Positions 56,085-64,000 of a DNA stretch of 64,000 bases are shown in pieces. Numbering within the stretch: the first letter of the stretch is position 1; the number at the start of each line of letters is the position of its first letter. Origin of the DNA: Temnothorax longispinosus (taxonomy: Eukaryota; Arthropoda; Insecta; Hymenoptera; Formicidae); NCBI RefSeq assembly GCF_030848805.1, contig NC_092361.1:9319928-9383927 (forward strand), written 5' to 3'. The position numbers and the translations under genes were made by a program. The notes beneath the pieces were generated by a model. That model saw only the letters and a program-made list of their open reading frames with translations. It was not told the DNA's origin and searched no databases.

Positions 56085-56665
56085 TGGAAATATTAATCGA
56101 CCTTACTGGCTATTATAATCGCCAAGACAATACGACCACGATTTGGTTCGATTATCATCAAGACGCTCTTTTAACCAATATAAATTGATACAATCTTTGA
56201 TACTTATATATAAGCTAAATAATTAAATTTATTGCGAAAAATATTACCTCAGCCAAGATTTGAATCTGGAACCTCCCTCATTTCGTGATGGGTGTCGTAC
56301 CAATTCGACCACTGAGGCATGTGGTAATATTTATCGCAATAACCTGTATTAAACTAAACAATATTATTCCAACCATAGTAACTGCGCGCCGACAAATCGT
56401 TAGACTTGAAACACAATTTTGATTGGCGTAGTAAATTATTTTTTTAATAGACATAATATAAGATGGAAACACCGAAATTTTAGTCAAGGTTCGAACCCTG
56501 GCTGAGGTAATATTTTTTGCAATAAATTTAATTATTTAAATAAGATGCTTATATACATATAAGTATCAAAGATTACATGACGATAATCGAACCAAATCGT
56601 GGTCATATTGTCTTGGCGATTATAATGGCCAGTAGAGTCGATTAATACTTCCGTTGTTGTTTATT
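56085..56665. mobile_element. palindromic element with tRNA-like core, copy 2
   Basis: Left arm (TATTAATCGACCTTACTGGC, CCAAGACAATACGACCACGATTTGG) and inverted right arm (GGCCAGTAGAGTCGATTAATA and CCAAATCGTGGTCATATTGTC). In the centre a tRNA-like sequence and a partial second tRNA-like 3' half (56,482-56,508) flank GTAATATTTTTTGCAATAAA. The arms differ in sequence from those at 44 kb, but the tRNA-like core and its GCAATAA/TTATTGC border are shared. Confidence 0.8.
56246..56318 (-). ncRNA. tRNA-like sequence, copy 2, 73 nt
   Basis: Minus strand: acceptor GCCTCAG/CTGAGGT, D arm GTCG-AATTGGTA-CGAC identical in layout to copy 1, and a T arm with loop TTCAAAT. Length 73 is that of a normal tRNA. 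The anticodon arm is imperfect, so I do not assign an anticodon. The fourth acceptor pair is T-A here and C-G in copy 1, a compensated change. Confidence 0.6.
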
Positions 56666-57025
56666 ATTTGACTGGCGAAGTAAAAGTGATTTATTCTGTT
56701 ATTTTTTAAGTGTGCCACTTTATTATAAAAGTGGCACACCAGTGGACTCCACGATACAACTGATACAAAAATTGTGCCGCTCCATAGCGCGAGACAGTGT
56801 CGTGTCTTTTGATACCGTTCTTATAACACTGTTTGTCAAATTTTAAATACAAAAAACAGATCCCATTGAATGCCATCTATCGAATACTTTGAGATGCAAT
56901 ATTCTGACCTGATCATATATAATCTTATATGACTATATAAGTTCGGTAATTATGCATTTTAGGGGAGGCACCTCCGATGACTTTGACCTTGACATATGTT
57001 GTCAAGGTCACCCTCCTGAGAAAGA
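56666..57025. other. spacer with a perfect short hairpin
   Basis: GTGTGCCACTTT-ATTATA-AAAGTGGCACAC at about 56,709-56,738 is a 12-bp stem. 56,970-57,010 has GACCTTGACATATGTTGTCAAGGTC, an inverted repeat with a relative at 58,699-58,735. Confidence 0.55.
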
Positions 57026-58390
57026 TTGCAGCGAATTGAGCAGAAGATCCGGTTTTATGGAGTCCTCGGTAGAGAGGCGATGGAGAAACTCTCCGTAAAA
57101 GAGTTGGAAAAAAGGGTTATATATTTCCTGACGAAAGTATTAACTACCTATACAGGAAGTGGCTGTAAAGAGAAATTTGACTTGGACATTGAGGCAGTCC
57201 TCGAGACTGTCAACAAAATAAGGACGAGGGGAGAAATATTCGAGAAAGAAAGGTTCAACGAGGAGCTGGAGAACCTCAAGATAGGACTAATGGCAGAAAC
57301 GAAGATTATGATACAAGAAAACGCAGAGAGGATGAAGAATGAGATAAAGGAGATAAAAGAGATGGAGAGGTTACTTGCGGAAAAAAGCGAGGTTAAGAGA
57401 AGGTGAGATACGACTCAAGGAGAGAGAGGAAAGAGTAATTAAGAGAGAAGAGGCAGTACAAAGGAAAGAAACGGCTCCGGTCGCAATGAAGACGGATGTG
57501 TCCATTGCCACGAGAGACTCTACTGTGCAAACAGAAGAAGAGTCCAACAGGGGTAACGAGGACCTGAGAGTGCTGATCCTGTTTCTTGAAAAAAGGATAA
57601 CAGGATTAACACATAAAGTGAACTCCATTAACGGAGAAAAGGCGAAACAAGCCAGGGCTCGGACGGCGGGCGAAGCTGGGAAGAAGATGGAAAGGAGAGG
57701 AGAGAGGATGGCACAGGCTAAGGTGTCTCCTACCTCCTCCCTGTGACAAAGAATAAGCCCCCGATACATCCTCCGTCAACATATGCCGGAGTAGTGCAGA
57801 AAGGGGCGACGGAGAAGGGCCGCAGAAATAGAAGAGAAGAGGTTTCTCAGGATAAACCCCGGAAAGAAGATAAGAAGAGAGATAATGTGCGGGTACCATC
57901 CACCCCAAAGACGGCAGCAGTTGGTGTCACAGTGATGCCAGGAACAAACACCGACTAGGCATGAAGGACCTCCGCTGCAAGCGAGGAATCACGGAGGCAC
58001 TCCTGTGGGAGATCCTCGGGAAAGGAGCAGAGACGAAGGCGGATCGGTTGGCGACCCGCCTTCGCGGGACATTCAGAGAGGGGGACGTACGGATCACTCG
58101 GCCGGGCCAAAGTCGAAGTTCGCATTGGAGGGCTGGATGATTCCGTGACGGAAGAAGAGGTCGGGAGGGCGTTGTCCGAGATGGGGCAATGCCCTCTTGA
58201 GGAAATAAAGACTAACGCGATCCGCAGATCCCCTAATGGTCTGGGAACGTTGTGGGCGCAGTGCCCAGCTGGGGTCGCGTCAGTTGCAATAAAGCCAGAG
58301 AATCACCGTAGGCTAGGTGAGGGCCCGCGCTGAATTGCTGCCGTCCCGCCCCTCAGATGCTTCAAATGTTGGAGGGTGGGGACACACCCG
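57026..58390 (+). pseudogene. R1-type LINE ORF1 (gag-like) fragment
   Basis: Split over frames: 57,026-57,406 (helical, KELEKRVIYFLTKVL..), 57,375-57,746 (coiled coil, KEREERVIKREEAVQRKE), 57,743-57,958, and 58,145-58,333 (TEEEVGRALSEMGQCPLEEI..GTLWAQCPAGVA), followed at about 58,350 by LRCFKCWRVG, the start of a CCHC zinc knuckle. This order (coiled coil, RRM-like segment, CCHC) is that of R1-clade ORF1. The fragment ends in the first knuckle; ORF2 is absent. Frameshifts near 57,400 and 57,740 and a stop at 57,956 show decay. Confidence 0.78.
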
Positions 58391-58392
58391 TT

Positions 58393-58520
58393 TGTAGGTA
58401 GTAGATATGTAGGTTAGTGACGCGCTTTAATCAGTTAAATACTTTTAAAGCGCGTCATCTAACCTATGTAGATTAGTGACGCGCTTTAAAAGTATTTAAG
58501 TGTTTAAAGCACGCCACGAA
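58393..58520. repeat. GACGCGCTTTAA hairpin pair
   Basis: TAGGTTAGTGACGCGCTTTAA is followed by its inverted copy (TTAAAGCGCGTCATCTAACCTA), and then a third diverged direct copy (TAGATTAGTGACGCGCTTTAA) with an inverted partner ending GCACGCCAC. Two tandem hairpins. Confidence 0.8.
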
Positions 58521-59106
58521 CTCATGTGGCACCTCGTTTCGTATGGAAAGTGTATGCGTGAACAATTTCGACATATATATTAGTTATTTATGCCTTCCAA
58601 TACTCAAAATAGCTGCTATATTTTCAAAACTTTTTTTGTTAATAACTTTTTAACGAATAACGAGCGACAGCTAAAACCTTCTGAAGGTCACTCGGGGTCA
58701 TGACCTTGACAACATATATCAAGGTCATTGAAATCGGTGAGGTCGCCCTTGATCTAGACATTAAGTTATATTTATTTTAAGTTTTAATACTGCATATCTC
58801 GAAAACTAAAGCAGTTAGCCCTATAAGACCTATATAATTTTTTGTTCAGCGTAAAAAATACTACCAGAAACCACAATCAAATCAAGGGGCACCAGTTATC
58901 GTGTTTGTGCCGCATCATTAACCACTGAGGCTGGTGCTAGTTAGGTTTTTTGCAAAAAGTCTAAAGTGTGTCAGTCTTATTAAGAACTAATGAATGCTTC
59001 CGCAAAAAGGCGGCATTTTGCAAACAGGCTAGCCTTTTTGCAAAAAGGCTGATTTTGCAAAAAGCCTGCGACAAATCTACTAATATAAACTAATATGAAC
59101 TAATAT
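58521..59106. other. spacer with short palindromic repeats
   Basis: 58,990-59,075 holds repeated TTTTTGCAAAAAGGCT words (five or so). 58,699-58,735 has ACCTTGACAACATATATCAAGGT. No gene. Confidence 0.5.
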
Positions 59107-59110
59107 AAAC

Positions 59111-60631
59111 TGTCACGTCTTTTCACTGGGTAATCACGCCCGAGACGCAAAATAATAGTAGTCAATAGCATTAAACAGAATTTAGAAGGACAAGTAAGAG
59201 AACTGAAAGTGAAATACAATTGAATAGGAAATCAATACTGCGCCACGCTCAGCGCACAAAGAGTTCTATCGCCAAGATATAATACGCTCGCGGAAGGCGC
59301 GGGACTCTAAACACAACGCAAAATATAGTACGATTATTAACACGAAAGTACGACTATGACACGCGCAATAACACTTAGGACGAAGCAAAATATAGTACGC
59401 GAGGACACTCAATATTACGCGGGATACCGCACGCTATTACACAACGCAAAATAGAACGCGAAATAATACAACGCAAAATCGGGAACGCGAACGCGAAAGT
59501 AAACGCGAGTACTCCGCACGAGTTTAATGGCGGATATACGACTCTCGTACTTCGGCCGCTGCCGAAGGCTCGCCTGTGTCCACGGTCGCGATCTCCAGGA
59601 GCCTGCGGTAATCGATGACCCCCTTAACCGACAAAACTATCCCGGAGCCTCTCGCCTAATGCCGACCGCCAACGCTAACACAAGAATTACGCCCTTTCGG
59701 CGATGTTCACTAATAAACCGCGTGTCGGCATCAGAGCGGGAACGTGACCCGGAGGGCTGGTTCGTGGCTTCACAAAGAGTTCAAGGCAACCTCACCGGCA
59801 CGGCGGCGTACGGACTCCTCTCTTGCGCCGCTGCTCTCAATTCTCGAGGCTCAGGCCAGGACTTCGCCAAGTTTATACGGTAGCCAAAGTGCGTGGAAAC
59901 AACGCGACTTTTCACGCCGGAGGACGACCAGGAAGAGATCGAGCGGAATTCGCTCGATAGCGAAATCTATGGCGCGCCCCACCCAGGGGTTGCGTGGCCC
60001 TTCTGCGCGATAACGCGAGCCAATTAGGGGCGGACTCGCGAGCTCGCGACAAGATCCTCGCGCAGTGCCGTCGGCAGCAGATTCTGCGGGGGTGTCTGCC
60101 GACCCCTCGCTCTTGCAGCGGCCTCCTGGAATTCTTCTTAGCAGTCTGAACTCGCTGGTTTTTCGAGAGTCCTTGTCGGTGACCCTGGGATGGTGGCCAG
60201 CCACCCCAAGTCCAATCATTACAGTGGAGGTCGGCCAGGGAACTCGTTCCTTCCCGGCGCCGGGGGCCCTGCCACAATACATTCCGCCAGCCGCCGAATC
60301 ATGCGCAACGCGCATGCTTTTCTGCGCCCTTCTCGTCTCGCCGCCCGCGAGACGCCGCCAATAATTGCCTTAACGGTCGGTTCCTTGTCTCCGGCCCTCT
60401 CCTTTAGTCTCGAATCCCTCGATTAGCCGCAATCCGATAGGGACGTCCCTGTATGTTCGCTTTGGCAAGGTGCCAATAATTGTACAAAATAAAAGAAAGG
60501 GATTAGTAATAGAAAACGCAAATATCATTAGGCCCCTAGTTTTGCTCCATTGGATCGTCCTTGGGCGCGAACCCGTGCCTTGTGACGGCGGCGGGGACGC
60601 TGCCACGATGCAGCGGAACTGCAACGTCACA
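59111..60631. mobile_element. probable solo LTR, 1521 bp
   Basis: Starts TGTCACGTC and ends AACGTCACA, an inverted terminal match with TG..CA ends; AAAC flanks it at 59,107-59,110 and 60,632-60,635 (4-bp duplication). An AATAAA at about 60,488 favours the plus orientation. Frames inside are GC-driven and carry no retroviral domain. The TGTGACG/CGTCACA termini resemble the other LTR family of this window, but the bodies look different. Confidence 0.75.
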
Positions 60632-60679
60632 AAACAAATAAAAGGTTTTTTTTCCCGGAAAATTTTCTGAAACTTATTT

Positions 60680-60920
60680 AAATATATATGTTTATATATA
60701 TATAATCTTATATAATCTTATATAATCATATATGACCATATAAACTCTTATCAGGCTAAAATTCATATATGAGCATTGAGCATATAAGATCGCTTCTTAT
60801 ATGATACATATAGGACATTATAAGAAATATTTTTTATGTATATAATCATATATGACCATATAAATTCTTATCAGGCCAAAATTCATGTATGAGCAATTGA
60901 GCATATAAGACATTATAAGA
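60680..60920. repeat. TATATGCTCATATA repeat, inverted copies
   Basis: Two tandem copies of the inverse of the 53.6-kb repeat: TTATCAGGCTAAAATTCATATATGAGC and TTATCAGGCCAAAATTCATGTATGAGC, each followed by ATATAAGA. Confidence 0.75.
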
Positions 60921-61084
60921 AACTTTTTTTTCTGAGAGGTTTTATGGAATATATAATCATATATTTTTATATATAGCTATATAATATTGTTCAAGATTAT
61001 ATTTCCATTTCTTATATGACCATATATAATTATATATTTACTGATATAAACAAATAACAGGTATTTTTTCTTGAGTATATAATC

Positions 61085-61594
61085 ATTAGAATAAAAAATT
61101 GAATCATGAAGAATTACACAGAAGTAACAGTACAAAATACAAATATTTTATTAAAATATTTAAACCCAACAAGGGAATACAAGGTATTATTTAAATACAA
61201 AGTTTATATATGTATTTTAAAAGATTTAATCGCATTGCAAAGAATTACAGAGGTAACAGTACAAAAAATAAAAATATTTTATTAAAATACATAAATTTTT
61301 CTTGTCAAAAAACTTGGCGCTGCTACACACCAGGCTGACCTAATTTTGAGGTCTAGCAGCGCCAAGTTTTTTGACAAGAAAAATTTATGTATTTTAATAA
61401 AATATTTTTATTTTTTGTACTGTTACCTCTGTAATTCTTTGCAATGCGATTAAATCTTTTAAAATACATATATAAACTTTGTATTTAAATAATACCTTGT
61501 ATTCCCTTGTTGGGTTTAAATATTTTAATAAAATATTTGTATTTTGTACTGTTACTTCTGTGTAATTCTTCATGATTCAATTTTTTATTCTAAT
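61085..61594. repeat. apparently perfect 241-bp inverted repeat with 28-nt loop
   Basis: Left arm 61,085-61,325 (ATTAGAATAAAAAATTGAATC ... GGCGCTGCTA) and right arm 61,354-61,594 are reverse complements with equal length. By eye I found no mismatch. Loop 61,326-61,353 (CACACCAGGCTGACCT then AATTTTGAGGTC). No coding region. Confidence 0.92.
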
Positions 61595-61776
61595 CGAAGA
61601 AAACCAGTAGTAATATTTATGACGACGACGACGATGTCCTCACGGTCTCGCCGGCCGTGGAGGAGCGCGCCGTCGCTTTCTTCACTATAATCTCTATATA
61701 GATTCGCGATACTTCTCTCCGAAACCCCGATGGTAGCTCGACTGAGTATTCTTAAGATGTTAGGTTGGGCGCCAGG
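61595..61776 (-). other. leader of the minus-strand LTR element, truncated
   Basis: Minus strand from the primer-binding-site-like TGGCGCCCAACC (61,774 downward) through a 69-codon open frame (LRILSRATIGVSERSIANLY...) to the palindrome. It may be leader or the first part of gag; no domain is seen, and the rest is missing. Confidence 0.45.
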
Positions 61777-63449
61777 TGCGATTCTACGCACCACGATTCA
61801 CGAGATCGCAGTATTTCTCAGGCGTGGGCTTCTTTGATTGACCGCGGGTGGAATAGGAGAGGGAGCGTAGCGCAATCATTACACTCAAATAACATAAAAC
61901 ATAAAATTATATTTCGGTTAAGGCAGATAACATGTGGACGATAGCGTGTTCCACGGCGAACAAGCAGAATTCGAGTACACGCCACGTGTCACCCCACGAG
62001 CGCGATACTCATTCCGTCGCTGAACTGCACGGCAATCCCGATTGCATTCGTACAAGAGTATTCCCCGACATAAGTTGCAGCGAATTCTACCCGGACGGTC
62101 AAACGCGAAATACTCAAAACGTCTACGTCTAACAAATGAACAATTAACGCAATTTCCCTACGGTCTACCGCGACAACGCTGGGGATCTTCTCTCCCCTCG
62201 AAACGCACGAATGGCCTCACTCGTAAACTCGACACAACCGAGGGCCATTAATCCCGATGAAACGCACGTATAGCTAATTACCAATGGCATGAACTTAACC
62301 GGCAACGATAACTACGAGGCTCTCTCACGCGCGAGAGCCACTTCTCAAAACTACGGCTCGGTTAAGCCAACGGCGATTATGAAATTCCACGCGACGAAAT
62401 CACCCGCAACGAAATTACGCGAAACGAAATTATTCCCAACGAAATTACACGCAACGAAAGTACACAAGACGATATTACTCGCACGAAATTACAAGGACGC
62501 TGACTGTCGGCGGCCGTGCGTTCTCACCCCCGAGACGGGCACTCGCGATCACTTCGTCGCACGGGCCCTCCCGCGGTATGGCACTCGATATTCTTTAATT
62601 ACGGCCGATTTCATACTTTACCGCGGCACAACGCGACTCCCGGGAGGGCCTCGGTATTCTCGCGATCTTATTTCGAGGAAGGCTGAGCAGTGGCCTTACA
62701 AAGTCTTTCCCTTCCGGCAGCTCGTCGCTCGTTATAGGGGCTGGACGTTGTCGGGATGGCGGCTCGCACGACAGTGGCGTTTCCTCGGTCCGGCGGGACC
62801 ACGCAGGGCCCGCGCGCGCCCGCGCGCGCCGGTTTCCCTAGCCTGGTCGGTGCTGCGCCCTGGCCCACCAGCGATCCCTCCAGGCGATCGCCGCGTCCCA
62901 CTAGAGCGCCCTTCGTCACTGCGCCCATCCGCCGGCGGTAGTTTCAAATCCCGCCTATTTGAGACCGGCTGTCCAGGCCGCGTCTCATCGTCCGGTTCCT
63001 CGACGGCCAGGCTGGACGGGCCATGGCTCGTCGACCGGGGGCGGTACACAGCGGTGGTGGTCCCGTTCCTCAACGGGGACCTTCGTCGGGGCGTCCCCCT
63101 CTCCGCGTCCTCCGTATTCGGGCTGCAGTGCTCTCGTGCCACCTGTGACGCCTGGTTCGGTCAGCTGATCTGCCGGCTGTGGGCCCCAGCGTGACCCGCC
63201 CGCCGACCGTACGCCCTCGGAAGCTCCTGGTTGTCCAGCCGTAAGTCTCTCGACGCGGCATAATCCGTTACACTCGTCGTGACCCCGGCCATCTGCTCCG
63301 CACTCCCTCGACCTGTAACGCTCGCAAAAGGTCTTAATCCTAACCCAAAGGCTCGCTCTCCGCCCGCCTCGGGCGGAGGCACCATCCCTGACGCCTTCCT
63401 CGGCCGAGCTCCCATCTGGGGTAAGGGACGCGACATTTGTCACGTCACA
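61777..63449 (-). mobile_element. LTR (1673 bp) of the same family as 22,329
   Basis: Read on the minus strand, it starts TGTGACGTGACAAATGTCGCG and ends GGTGCGTAGAATCGCA, then CC and TGGCGCCCAACC. Start and end match the LTR at 22,329-32,906. GC-rich; plus-strand and minus-strand long frames lack retroviral domains. The 3' part of the element is absent from the window. Confidence 0.78.
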
Positions 63450-63455
63450 TATTAT

Positions 63456-63900
63456 ACCTCGAAAAAACCTAAGTAACAAGTGGTAGACGTAATTTTTGTA
63501 TCTCGAAAAATATATGTTCTCTGTAATTGGCGCTGTAATTTAAAAAGAGATATCATTTCTTTTTTGTAATTGTAATAATAGATCACTTGAAGCGCGACTC
63601 ATTTTTTGATAAAGTAACGTAATTTTGTGATGTGTATCACTTGAGTAATAATTTTTTGAAAATAAAAATAATACTGCTTAGGTTTTTTTCGAGATTTTTG
63701 GAGATACAAAGATTACGTCCACCACTTGTTACTTAGGTTTTTTCGAGGTATAATACTACTACTTTGTTTTTTTTTTCGAGATGAAGATACTACTGTTTAG
63801 GTTTTTTCGAGATTTTTCAAGATACAAAGATTTCGTCTACCACTTGTTACTTAGATTTTTTTAAGGTATAATACTACCACTGTTTTTTTTTCGAGGTAAC
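63456..63900. repeat. inverted and direct repeats CCTCGAAAAAACCTAAGTAACAAG
   Basis: One copy at 63,456-63,520 and two inverted copies at about 63,690-63,752 and 63,800-63,870 (CTTGTTACTTAGG then TTTTTTCGAGGTATAATA). A further foldback-type repeat; its full extent runs past the window. Confidence 0.75.
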
Positions 63901-64000
63901 AACATATACACTACTATGCGTGTACTTGGCGCCTTTCTTTACCTTTTTTTTAAAAAAGGTAATTTTGTACAGATATCATGCCTTTTTGTAGTATTACGCA

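Noticed and set aside
62289..63194. 301-residue plus-strand frame and overlapping minus-strand frames
   Set aside because: Located antisense within an LTR, no domain, and strongly biased by GC content; not supported as a gene.

Overview
The window reads as intergenic, repeat-saturated DNA from an insect nuclear genome, most likely a hymenopteran and plausibly an ant. This rests on the AT-rich background, long CT/GA/GT microsatellites, spliceosomal introns with GTAAGT donors, and the mix of elements: a mariner, PIF/Harbinger elements with TTA duplications, a P-family element, R1/Jockey-type LINEs, LTR elements and a large Polinton (Maverick). I see no convincing host protein-coding gene. The taxon is an inference.

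1-22,300 is a nest. A 5'-truncated LINE lies inside a CT microsatellite (about 745 to 22,230). It is split by a 1.03-kb GC-rich insertion that looks like a solo LTR (3108-4140, AAGAG duplication) and by an 18.0-kb Polinton (4162-22,156, 6-bp CTAATG duplication, termini starting AG, about 1.1-1.3-kb inverted repeats). In order the Polinton carries: protein-primed DNA polymerase B (+, intron, decayed); integrase with a chromodomain (-); a coiled-coil protein with a phage-fibre-like motif (-); a conserved protein of unknown role (-); packaging ATPase (-); then on the + strand a cysteine-rich small protein, a phospholipase-A2-like protein, a minor-capsid-like protein, a small protein and the major capsid protein; an exonuclease-fold-like protein; and an apparently intact two-exon gene of 246 codons. 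It was later hit by a TTAA-flanked MITE, a P-family element (8-bp AGACAAAC duplication, five codons before the capsid stop) and a foldback MITE. Polymerase, integrase, ATPase and capsid genes all carry stops or frameshifts, so this copy is dead.

22,329-33,003 is a degenerate LTR retroelement. Its LTR holds a 6.57-kb foldback element with a 9-bp duplication (itself carrying three copies of a roughly 745-bp MITE) and a 1.95-kb THAP-gene transposon with two convergent spliced genes. A second LTR of the same family lies on the minus strand at 61,777-63,449, and a possible solo LTR at 59,111-60,631.

33,000-64,000 is AT-rich spacer with many MITEs and palindromes: a decayed Harbinger (33,818-35,161), a mariner (41,269-42,542), palindromic elements holding tRNA-like cloverleaves (44.4 and 56.3 kb), a hammerhead-like motif (45.1 kb), an R1-type ORF1 fragment (57.0-58.4 kb), and an apparently perfect 241-bp-arm hairpin (61,085-61,594).
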